From the NCBI GenBank assembly GCA_934190685.1, contig CAKPTK010000001.1, positions 1 to 52,572 on the forward strand: a stretch of 52,572 bases of DNA, written 5' to 3'. This DNA is from an uncultured Prevotella sp. (GTDB lineage: Bacteria; Bacteroidota; Bacteroidia; Bacteroidales; Bacteroidaceae). Below the pieces are notes generated by a model. That model made no database searches, had not been told where the DNA came from, and was given only the letters and a program-made list of their open reading frames with translations. The position numbers and the translations under genes are program-made. How positions within the stretch are numbered: the stretch's first letter is position 1; every line of letters begins with the position of its first letter. Below are positions 1-7,931 of this stretch, piece after piece.

Positions 1-58
1 AAGCATCCCTCCTATAGCTTGTGAAGAATCGGCATGCGGAAGAACCTTCAGTAATATT

Positions 59-3000
59 TTATGATTCCTTCTTCGTGTTGCGGTAGTCTGAGGGAGTCAT
101 GCCCGTAGCTTTCTTGAAGCATTTTGTGAAGTACTTAGGGTCTGTGAATCCCACCGAATAAGCGATTTGAGAAAACGACTCATTGCTTCTGACGATGAGT
201 TCTTCCGCCTTCTGTATACGGATATGCTTCAGGAATTCCACCGGCGTCATGCCCACTTTGGCTTTCAGCTTGCTATAGAATACTGAGCGACTCAGATTCA
301 CGGCATCGGCAAGTTCCTCTATCTTCAACTCGGAATTGCCGATATGTCCACTCAGATAATCCATCAACTTCATCATCATCTGCTGGTCCGAATCCAATAT
401 TTCCGAGGGCGGCAAACGATAGATTTCCGGAGTGGAGTCCTTGGTTTCCTCTTTCTCCTGAGGCTGCGTGCTGCGGTTGTTATACTCCTCGAGCAAACTG
501 TTCACCATCTCATGCATCGAGTGGGCCTTGTTGCGCATTTCGTAATAGCGTTTCACAGCATAGAGTATACCCAGGAAAATAGCAAGGTAAAGCAGTTTTG
601 CCCATATCGTCTCCCAAAACGTAGGTTGGGCATAGATGTTGAGCACTGCTACATTGTCTGTCCACACGCCATCCGCATTGGTACTTCTCACCAACAGTTT
701 GTAGTGTCCGGCGGGGAAATTGTTGTATGATGCACTATGGAGATGATACCCCAGGTAATTCCACTCCTTGTCCACGCCCTCCAACTTGTAAGCGTATTTC
801 ACCATATAGTTATTGCTGTAGTCGAGGGCGGCAAAATTAATATTGAAATTGCGACGGTCGCTAGATACATAGAGTTCAGGGGTGTTGAGCACAGGATGCT
901 CCGTCTCTTCCCCCTGATACTGAATACTGGTGAATACTATCTTCGGCACATACGTGCTCTTTTTCAAGTTGTCAGGATTGAACACCACAATTCCGCCCAA
1001 TGCGCCAAACGTGATGTCGCCTGTCTTCGGGTTGACATCGGGTTTGGCTTCCGACAACTCGCGGTTGTCTCCCAAATAGTTGGGACCATATTGTTGCAAC
1101 TGTCGGGTTTGGGGATCGTAAACCGAAATGTCACTCTCATGGACAATCCACAGTCTACCCTTATGGTCTTCCACCAAGGATTGTATCATACCTTCGGTGG
1201 CGTTCTGCGTGTTCATTCTCACCAAAGAGAACTTGAGGTTTGGTTGCAACAGGTCACGGGAGACAAACTCCTGCAGACTTCCGCCTAAAGTTGACACGAA
1301 AATACGGCCGTTGCGCATCACACATGTCTGCATCACGTCACCCGTGGCAAGCGTCGTGGTGTCGTTATGGTCATAATATTGTCCGTAATACTTAATCCGG
1401 GATGGATCCTTAAACTTGATGGAGAAGGTGAGCATACCTGTCGCTGTCGAAGCAATCATCACGCCATCCCGTGTCTGGGTCAGACGTCTGACACGGGGGA
1501 ACTTGTCAAGCGGATAGCCTTTCAGCCCATGCTGGGCGGAAAGGAAGCGGATTTTTCCATTCTTTTCCTCCACTAAGCTAATGCCTCCGTTCCACGAGGT
1601 AAACCATATGTGTCCACAGGTATCCTGGAAGAAATCGAATATGTCGTTGTTGTTGAGATTCGATGCGTCCCCTTTCTGATAATGATGCATTTCCCCACCT
1701 TCAAGCAGGAATATGCCCTTTCCTCGTGTTCCTATCCATATACGATGTTGACGGTCTTGGAATAGTGCCATCACTTTGGTGTCAGTCAAACGTACCGGTT
1801 CCTTGCTCAATCCTCCCTGAGCGGTCAGATACCCCAAATTGTTCTTTTGTGGATCGAGCATCTGCACATAGCCTTTCGCTGTTCCAATCAATTGGTTACC
1901 ATTGGCAAGAGTTACGATAGAGCGCACCTCGCGATCGGTATTCTCCATCGATATAAAACGAAACTGTCTGTATTTGAAATTGAGCAATGCCAAATCATGA
2001 TTCCCCGCTATCCACACATTGCCCTGACTGTCCTTGAAAATCTTGCGGATAGTCATATTGCGCAAAGTCGCATTTCCTTTCACGTCAAACTGATAAGGAC
2101 GCAATGTTTTCGCTTTCTCGTCATAATAACAGAATGAACCTTTGTTGGGCATTACCCATACTGTATGGTTTTGATCTTCATGAAACAGAATAGAAGTACC
2201 ATCGGAAACATAACGACTGACATCGCTCGTCTCGTTCATCCAATAGGATTTCATTGTGCCCGTCTCAATCATCGTCACACCGGGACCTGGTCCGAAAGCC
2301 CAAATCCGCTTTTTACTGTCGATACAGACATCGTCCACTTCAGGTCGAGGTTGTGCAGGAGTCTGCACAGACACCTGTTTCTGACGACCTGTGCGCAAAT
2401 CATAGAAAAGCACGCCCTTATTGGTAGCGACGACCAATTGATTACCGCCAAAGTTTTTCACTTTATTAAAGACCTGTCCGGGAGTCTTCAACAACATTAC
2501 CACCCTCCCTGTCCGCTCGTCATAACGCGCCAACAAGCCTTCCTTATTATAAAAATAGAGTTTGTCTCCTATGGAAAGAAGATTTTCAAAATGTTGTCTC
2601 GTCACCACCTTTCCGCCTTTCACAAACACACCTTTGTTTGTGAAAATCCATTCTCTGTCTTTTCGGTCAACAAAGATGCGATCTATCAGGGCATTGCGCA
2701 AGGGGCCGTTTCCGAGGTTCACCACCTCTAAACCTTGTCCTTTGGAAATCATATTTCCGTCCATCTTCACGGCAAGATGCTTGTTGTCTTCGACCTGTGC
2801 CCATACAGAACCCTTGGCTCCACGCATGAGTTTACTGGCATACACATCTATGCCATAGTTCTTCTTGATGATAGCCGACACATCCAAGAACTGACAGGTT
2901 TTCGTGTCGAACATACAGATGCGTTGATCGTATGTCGTCGCCCATACATTGCCATTGTCATCAGCAAAAAGATGGAGCATACGGTTGGTCGTAAGAATAC

Positions 3001-3235
3001 GGTTGCTACCCCGCATATCACGGAAGGTCGTGAACTGATAGCCGTCAAAATAGCACAATCCATTCCATGATGTGAACCACATCAAGTGGTTCTTGTCTTC
3101 CGCCATGCCTGAGATAACATTTCCTGCCAACCCGTCACGAATGTTGAATGTGCGCACCTCGCAATAGGGTTGTGCACACACTTTTAACATCACGGCCAAG
3201 AACAAAAGAAATATCGTATATTTAATTTTAGTCAT
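59..3235 (-). CDS. Propeller/Y_Y_Y sensor fused to AraC-type HTH, transmembrane regulator
   Basis: A 1058-residue one-protein sensor and transcription regulator. A signal peptide (residues 1-21, ending KVCA before Q22) is followed by repeated propeller blades with motifs such as GNVWATT, KRIWAFG, GNVWIAG and HRIWIGT over roughly residues 30-770. A Y_Y_Y-type domain (about 790-870) precedes a single membrane helix (about 879-896). The C-terminus (about 958-1050) is an AraC family double helix-turn-helix ending in GFTDPKYFTKCFKKATGMTP. This is the layout of Bacteroidota hybrid two-component systems, but no histidine kinase (no H-box or N-box) and no receiver domain lie between the membrane helix and the HTH. 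Family members respond to extracellular glycans; the ligand here is unknown. A well-matched promoter sits just upstream. The gene is complete and the ATG start gives a proper signal peptide. Confidence 0.9.
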   Translation of the reverse strand: MTKIKYTIFLLFLAVMLKVCAQPYCEVRTFNIRDGLAGNVISGMAEDKNHLMWFTSWNGLCYFDGYQFTTFRDMRGSNRILTTNRMLHLFADDNGNVWATTYDQRICMFDTKTCQFLDVSAIIKKNYGIDVYASKLMRGAKGSVWAQVEDNKHLAVKMDGNMISKGQGLEVVNLGNGPLRNALIDRIFVDRKDREWIFTNKGVFVKGGKVVTRQHFENLLSIGDKLYFYNKEGLLARYDERTGRVVMLLKTPGQVFNKVKNFGGNQLVVATNKGVLFYDLRTGRQKQVSVQTPAQPRPEVDDVCIDSKKRIWAFGPGPGVTMIETGTMKSYWMNETSDVSRYVSDGTSILFHEDQNHTVWVMPNKGSFCYYDEKAKTLRPYQFDVKGNATLRNMTIRKIFKDSQGNVWIAGNHDLALLNFKYRQFRFISMENTDREVRSIVTLANGNQLIGTAKGYVQMLDPQKNNLGYLTAQGGLSKEPVRLTDTKVMALFQDRQHRIWIGTRGKGIFLLEGGEMHHYQKGDASNLNNNDIFDFFQDTCGHIWFTSWNGGISLVEEKNGKIRFLSAQHGLKGYPLDKFPRVRRLTQTRDGVMIASTATGMLTFSIKFKDPSRIKYYGQYYDHNDTTTLATGDVMQTCVMRNGRIFVSTLGGSLQEFVSRDLLQPNLKFSLVRMNTQNATEGMIQSLVEDHKGRLWIVHESDISVYDPQTRQLQQYGPNYLGDNRELSEAKPDVNPKTGDITFGALGGIVVFNPDNLKKSTYVPKIVFTSIQYQGEETEHPVLNTPELYVSSDRRNFNINFAALDYSNNYMVKYAYKLEGVDKEWNYLGYHLHSASYNNFPAGHYKLLVRSTNADGVWTDNVAVLNIYAQPTFWETIWAKLLYLAIFLGILYAVKRYYEMRNKAHSMHEMVNSLLEEYNNRSTQPQEKEETKDSTPEIYRLPPSEILDSDQQMMMKLMDYLSGHIGNSELKIEELADAVNLSRSVFYSKLKAKVGMTPVEFLKHIRIQKAEELIVRSNESFSQIAYSVGFTDPKYFTKCFKKATGMTPSDYRNTKKES

Positions 3236-3264
3236 CGGTATTATGCAAAAGTTTTATGATGACA

Positions 3265-3295
3265 CAAAATTAAGTTTTTTTACTGGAATAACAAA
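3265..3295 (-). promoter_or_regulatory. Bacteroidota-type promoter of the propeller/AraC regulator
   Basis: On the minus strand a -33 TTTG (3292-3295) is followed after 19 bases by the -7 box TAATTTTG (3265-3272), matching the TTTG-N19-TAnnTTTG consensus. The start codon lies about 30 bases downstream. Confidence 0.6.
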
Positions 3296-3361
3296 AAAAG
3301 GAATAATGTTTTTATACTTTGTTTTTAGGCATTACTAAAAGGCCTATGCATAGAAAGAATT

Positions 3362-3400
3362 GAAAGGTCCTCAGAAACAAAATGAGTCTGAAGACCTTTC
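3362..3400 (-). terminator. Hairpin terminator of the GH3/lipoprotein/DUF3108 operon
   Basis: 14-bp arms at 3362-3375 and 3387-3400 lie directly after the TAA of the DUF3108 gene. The only imperfect pair is a U-G wobble in the minus-strand RNA but an A-C mismatch in plus-strand RNA, which fits termination of the minus-strand operon. The T-run, however, is better on the plus-strand side. Confidence 0.6.
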
Positions 3401-3404
3401 GTTT

Positions 3405-4214
3405 TTATTTCACACGGGAAGTTACCTTGTTGCGGATACCTTTCATGCTGACCAAGAAGGCTTTGGCACTTCCAAATTTCAAGAACATATCCAAACGAAT
3501 CGGAACATGGTTTTGGTCATCGGTCACATAGAAGCGAACCAACTCTTTGGGTTTTCCGTCATTGTAGTCAATATAGGACAGTTGCAGACATCGGTATTTG
3601 TGGCCATCGTCCGCTTTGATTGTCGTTTTGCCGAGATAGCGCATCTGCTCAGTATCAAGATTCTTGCCGTCTGCCATGGGGAATTTCACGACATAACCTT
3701 TCTTCCATCCCTCAGGATTGAACGAGCGGGCACGAAGAAACATGTTGAGCATATCGTAGACACAATAGTCATAGGTGCCGCTCTTCCACGAATGGGTTCC
3801 ATCATTGTACTGTCTGTGCTGACGAATGTGGCACTTGCCGTTGGGATAACTGTAGAACACCTCATCGACGGTATAGCGCTTGCCTTCCCTCGCACCTTTC
3901 CGGAAATAGAGTGGAGCCATATCGGTGGTGGAATAGCAGAGCAGTGTATCACGAAGGACAAAGAAATCGTCTACCTTACCGTTGCCACGAGTGGTGAGAC
4001 TGGACCGGTAGGCAGGCTTCCCGCCACGACGGCTGGTGACCGTATACATAGAGGCTGTTCCGGCCTTCACCCACACAAACTTCCAGTTGTAATAGAGATT
4101 GTAGGTGAGAAACTCTCCACCATTAAACGCTGTGTTGCGGAACGTGCACTGGGCAGCCGCCGAGAGGGTTGCCGTCAAGAAGACGGTCAACAGGATTGAC
4201 TTGAAGTGTTTCAT
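3405..4214 (-). CDS. DUF3108 family exported protein
   Basis: A 269-residue exported protein. The signal peptide runs to AAA at residues 19-21 and is followed by Gln22. The mature part resembles DUF3108 proteins: a beta-rich envelope domain with motifs such as GEFLTYNLYYNWKFVWVKAGTA near the N-terminus (given here in part; residues about 33-53) and a C-terminal stretch on pyrimidine-free, hydrophobic strands ending LVSMKGIRNKV. The biochemical role of the family is not known. The ATG overlaps the stop codon of the upstream lipoprotein gene by four bases (ATGA), so translation is probably coupled. It is the last gene of a three-gene operon closed by a hairpin terminator. Family assignment is from motif memory, not from a search. 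Confidence 0.75.
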   Translation of the reverse strand: MKHFKSILLTVFLTATLSAAAQCTFRNTAFNGGEFLTYNLYYNWKFVWVKAGTASMYTVTSRRGGKPAYRSSLTTRGNGKVDDFFVLRDTLLCYSTTDMAPLYFRKGAREGKRYTVDEVFYSYPNGKCHIRQHRQYNDGTHSWKSGTYDYCVYDMLNMFLRARSFNPEGWKKGYVVKFPMADGKNLDTEQMRYLGKTTIKADDGHKYRCLQLSYIDYNDGKPKELVRFYVTDDQNHVPIRLDMFLKFGSAKAFLVSMKGIRNKVTSRVK

Positions 4215-6175
4215 ATCTTTTTCGGGATGTATTGTATTCCTAACTTGCGTGCCCGCTCCTCATTGCGACGCTGCACAGACTTCTTGGCGTCGGCCTTCTG
4301 CTTGGTAATGGCGGAAGGTTTCTGGTGACACACATCACGGGCCGTAGGGTCCCATGTCCGAGTGACATCCCATTTGGCCTTGCATTCTATCTTCTCGGGA
4401 TAGTAATAGACTGTTTCCGCCTGCCGTTTGAGGTTGTAATCTCCTGTATCCCAAATGCCATTGTGATTACGGTCAATGAAAAGGCGTGCATAATAGGTGC
4501 CTGGTTTCAGATAGAAGAGTTCGGCAGTGCCATGGGAGGCTTTGACCTCTTTGGCCACTTTGTCCGAAGTGTCAAGCAACTGCACGACGACAGAGGTGTC
4601 TGCCATGCCTACTAGATTGAATATCAGTGTGGCATATTCTTCCTCACTGCCCACCTTGAAGCCTTGCTTATATTGTTTCGACACCTTTCCATAGATGTCG
4701 GTGAAAGCCGCTGAGTCTACCTCAAAACTGTATTCCACTCCCGGTCGCCACTCTGCCAGCACTTGATAACTCCTGCCAGTGGAGAGTGTGTCTTTCCGGA
4801 AGATGAATGGTGTTCGATACCATAGGGTGTCATGCTTGGCGTAAAGATGGAGTTTCATCGTGTCGCACCTCGCCAATGGAGAGGGTATCGTTATCCCCAC
4901 ATTGCGGTCGGGATCGAGCACGGAGGGTGCATCATATTTCACCTCGAGCGGATCTACAGGATATTCCTTTTCAAAGGGTTCTCCGTCTTTCTCGAGTTTC
5001 TCTTGCTTCTTCTTCCATTTCTCGATTTCTTTCTGCTTGTCTTTCATCCGTCGAGAATATGGAATCTTGGAAAGCATCTCAAGTGTGTCTGTCTTCCACA
5101 CAAGTGCTCCTGTAGAGTCTGTCATCAGATACTCAAGAGCCATATGGAGCGTGTCTTGGTTGACAAGTAGGGTGTCACGAAGCCAATAAGTCAGGGTATC
5201 CCGCTTGGGAGTAGACTCCAGGATGAAAGCGTCTTTTTCATTGAAATTGAGACCTTTGATTCGCGGCAGTTCTTTATTGCCATAACTGAAATAGAGACTA
5301 AAACGGTCGGGATTTGACCGTTCAGTCTTTAGCAGATAGCGGTCGGTCTGCTTCTCTGTGAAAGCGCGAAGCACAATGTCATCAGGCAAAAAATGGGTGT
5401 AGTTCACCCTGACAATGGAGTCGATACGGAGCGAGTCGCGCCAAATGGTGTCCTGCCGCACATCTGGCTTGAACGTGGGCACAATGGTGGAATCGCTGAA
5501 AGCGAGCATCTCACTCTTCTGACTATACATGTAGTTGCCGTCCATATCCTGCAGGGCATACACCTTGTATTTACCAGGCTTGACACCCTTGATGATAAAG
5601 ATTCCCCGACTGTCTGTGCGTGCCACACGAAGCATGGACTTCTTGGTGAACGCCGAGTCGGCAAGATCGTCATACAATCCCACAAGAATACCTTTGACAG
5701 GCTCGAGATTGCTGGCGTCAAGCACATGACCCGACACTTGCAGGGTGTCTATCTCGCTGCCTGTAGAGAAACTATAGGTATAGTTGCCCAAGGGATTTCC
5801 CTCGTTGTTGTCCGAAATGGCATCCGAGAAATCGACCGTATAGGTGGTGTTCGCTTTGAGGGAGTCTTTGAGAGAGACGCTGATACGCTTGCCCTCGGCC
5901 TTGATTTCCGGGGCCTCCATCTGTGGCGGCGACACCACAACTTTCTCGGTAGCGTTGTCCATCTTGATATACTCGTCGAAGTTGATATAGACCTTGCGCT
6001 GTTTCACGTTGACGCCCTTGTCTGCCGGAGAACATCCGATAACACGGGGCGGGGTTTCGTCATACCATCCGCCGTCCGGCTGTCCCATCTTGGCGCAGGA
6101 GAAGAGGCACAAGAGGAACATCAGCGTAGCCAAAAAGCTGAAACTTCGGGATATGTTCGGTTTGTTGTTGTTCAT
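4211..6175 (-). CDS. Ig-like (SbsA/Big_5) domain lipoprotein
   Basis: A 654-residue lipoprotein. The signal ends in the lipobox LFSC (Cys27), and the next residues (AKMGQPDGG, TPPRVIGCSP) open a bacterial Ig-like domain of the SbsA/Big_5 kind (about 43-135) with the typical YINFDEYI and TYTVDFSDAISDNNEGN motifs. A carboxypeptidase-regulatory-like module follows (about 145-215; DSRGIFIIKGVKPGKYKVYA). The middle (about 350-400) is a Lys/Glu-rich, probably helical stretch, and the C-terminus carries an EF-like DRNHNGIWDTGDYN loop. It is probably anchored to the outer or inner membrane and may bind other envelope components. It lies four bases after the GH3 gene and overlaps the DUF3108 gene, so the three are very likely co-expressed. 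Exact function unknown. Confidence 0.8.
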   Translation of the reverse strand: MNNNKPNISRSFSFLATLMFLLCLFSCAKMGQPDGGWYDETPPRVIGCSPADKGVNVKQRKVYINFDEYIKMDNATEKVVVSPPQMEAPEIKAEGKRISVSLKDSLKANTTYTVDFSDAISDNNEGNPLGNYTYSFSTGSEIDTLQVSGHVLDASNLEPVKGILVGLYDDLADSAFTKKSMLRVARTDSRGIFIIKGVKPGKYKVYALQDMDGNYMYSQKSEMLAFSDSTIVPTFKPDVRQDTIWRDSLRIDSIVRVNYTHFLPDDIVLRAFTEKQTDRYLLKTERSNPDRFSLYFSYGNKELPRIKGLNFNEKDAFILESTPKRDTLTYWLRDTLLVNQDTLHMALEYLMTDSTGALVWKTDTLEMLSKIPYSRRMKDKQKEIEKWKKKQEKLEKDGEPFEKEYPVDPLEVKYDAPSVLDPDRNVGITIPSPLARCDTMKLHLYAKHDTLWYRTPFIFRKDTLSTGRSYQVLAEWRPGVEYSFEVDSAAFTDIYGKVSKQYKQGFKVGSEEEYATLIFNLVGMADTSVVVQLLDTSDKVAKEVKASHGTAELFYLKPGTYYARLFIDRNHNGIWDTGDYNLKRQAETVYYYPEKIECKAKWDVTRTWDPTARDVCHQKPSAITKQKADAKKSVQRRNEERARKLGIQYIPKKI

Positions 6176-6179
6176 GTTT

Positions 6180-7697
6180 TTATTTGTCTTGCGTATTCAT
6201 CGCCAACAGTTCATCCAGATTCTTGCGACTGTTCGACAAGCGTGGCACCTTGTGTTGGCCACCCAACTTTCCCTTGCTCTTAAGCCAGTCGTTGAACAGT
6301 CCGTCGCGAGCCACGACAATCTCAAGATGCTGGAGGGTGATGTCTTTATAGCGCTTGGCTTCGTAGTCACTGTTGATTTCCTGCAACTTACGGTCAAGCA
6401 AGTCGGCAAAACGTTTCATGTCATCAGGACGCTTGCTGAACTCTATCAGCCATTGATGGCGACACTTGGCATTGTCATCCATATAGACCGGAGCGGCGGT
6501 GTATTCCAACACTTCGGCACCAGTCTGCTGACATGCATAGGCAAGTCCTTTCTCTGCGTTGTCAACAATGAGTTCCTCACCAAAGGCATTGATGAAGTTT
6601 TTGGTACGGCCTGTGATAATAAACTTATAGGGATCTTTCTGTGTAAACTGCACGGTATCGCCAATCATATAGCGCCAAAGTCCACAAGAGGTAGAGATGA
6701 GCATGGCATAGTTCTTGCCCACTTCCACTCCCCAAAGGGGTACCACAGTAGGATTGTCCGTGCCGAACTCGTCCATTGGAATAAATTCGTAGAACACGTC
6801 ATAGTCGAGCATCAGGAGCATGGCAGGATCTGTGGGATCGTTCTGCAAGCCAAAGAATCCCTCACTGGCATTGTAGGTCTCCATATAGTGCATGTCGCTC
6901 TTGGTGATCAAGTGCTCATACTGCTTACGATAAGGAGTGAAGGCAATGCCGCCGTGGAAAAACACTTCAAGATTGGGCCACACTTCCTCCAAATGTTGCT
7001 TGCCTGAGAGTTCCATCACACGCACCAACACAGAGAGCATCCAAGAAGGTACGCCACTCAGATTGGTCACATTCTTGTAGAGTGTCTCCTGGGCAATGCG
7101 GTCACGTTTTATTTCGAAATCGGAAAGCAAGGCTGTCTGCTTCTTAGGCACACGCACCAAGTTGACCAAAGGATTGATGTTCTCGATGAGGATGGCGCTC
7201 AAATCGCCAACCAAGCTCCCCGCCACATTGTAGTTGGGAGAGTGGCTGCCACCAAGGATAAGTCCCTTGCCGTCAAACATCCGGCTCTTGGGATTATTAC
7301 GAAGATAGAGTGCCACGCAATCGCGACCTCCTGCATAATGTATGTTGTGAAGTCCCTCGGCGGAAACAGGGATGAATTTCGACTTGTCGTTGGTCGTTCC
7401 CGACGATTTGGCATACCATTTTACCATTCCGGGCCAAAGGACATCGCTCTCGCCGTGACGCATACGGTCGATGTCACCCTTGAGTTCCTCGTAGGTATTC
7501 ACCGGCACATTATGTGCAAATTCCTCATATGAACGGGTCATGCCATACGCATGGTTACGTCCATATTCCGTGTCCTTAGCCTCACCTATCAATCGGGCGA
7601 GCACCTGTCGCTGCAAATCTTCAGCTCCATGCACATGCTTTTGGAGCTCTCGCTGTCGTTTCAGAAACGCCAATCGCGCTATACTTGTTAGACTCAT
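6180..7697 (-). CDS. GH3 auxin-responsive-promoter family protein (acyl-adenylating fold)
   Basis: A 505-residue soluble protein of the GH3 family, which in plants links amino acids to acyl acids through an acyl-adenylate. The nucleotide-binding motif YAKSSGTTNDKSKFIPVS lies at about 95-112, followed by GHSPNYN-like and FHGGIAFTPY motifs. The later segments METYNASEGFFG and SCGLWRYMIGDTVQF match the conserved adenylation core of the family, and FINAFGEELIVDNAE marks the C-terminal lid. Length is within the family range. The substrate of bacterial GH3 proteins is not established. The gene leads an operon with an Ig-like lipoprotein (4-base gap) and a DUF3108 protein, suggesting the product acts for the cell envelope; that is inference. 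A -7 box TAATTTTG lies at 7730-7737. Confidence 0.88.
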   Translation of the reverse strand: MSLTSIARLAFLKRQRELQKHVHGAEDLQRQVLARLIGEAKDTEYGRNHAYGMTRSYEEFAHNVPVNTYEELKGDIDRMRHGESDVLWPGMVKWYAKSSGTTNDKSKFIPVSAEGLHNIHYAGGRDCVALYLRNNPKSRMFDGKGLILGGSHSPNYNVAGSLVGDLSAILIENINPLVNLVRVPKKQTALLSDFEIKRDRIAQETLYKNVTNLSGVPSWMLSVLVRVMELSGKQHLEEVWPNLEVFFHGGIAFTPYRKQYEHLITKSDMHYMETYNASEGFFGLQNDPTDPAMLLMLDYDVFYEFIPMDEFGTDNPTVVPLWGVEVGKNYAMLISTSCGLWRYMIGDTVQFTQKDPYKFIITGRTKNFINAFGEELIVDNAEKGLAYACQQTGAEVLEYTAAPVYMDDNAKCRHQWLIEFSKRPDDMKRFADLLDRKLQEINSDYEAKRYKDITLQHLEIVVARDGLFNDWLKSKGKLGGQHKVPRLSNSRKNLDELLAMNTQDK

Positions 7698-7729
7698 TAT
7701 ATTGTATAAGGTGTATTCGTTTAAGCCTA

Positions 7730-7737
7730 CAAAATTA
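7730..7737 (-). promoter_or_regulatory. Candidate -7 box for the GH3 operon
   Basis: TAATTTTG on the minus strand matches TAnnTTTG. I see no TTTG at the expected distance upstream, so the call rests on the -7 box and its position 33 bases before the ATG. Confidence 0.4.
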
Positions 7738-7884
7738 ATGCAAACTTTTCGAATAGCTTTAGTTTTTACTTAATTTAATGATTGACACAGAAAAATTAAA
7801 GTCGTAATAAAAATATTTACATCATCAACGGAAAGAAATGTTATGCGAATAGCATAAAGTAATAAGGTTGATTTATAATGATTT

Positions 7885-7926
7885 CCCCGCTGAGTGAGTT
7901 TGAAATGTATCATTCACTCAGCGGGG
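7885..7926 (-). terminator. Hairpin terminator after the GH2-type hydrolase
   Basis: Perfect 13-bp arms (CCCCGCTGAGTGA at 7885-7897 and its complement at 7914-7926) with a 16-base loop sit five bases beyond the TAA of the hydrolase. The rest of 7698-7931 is AT-rich and shows no gene. Confidence 0.75.
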
Positions 7927-7931
7927 ATTTC

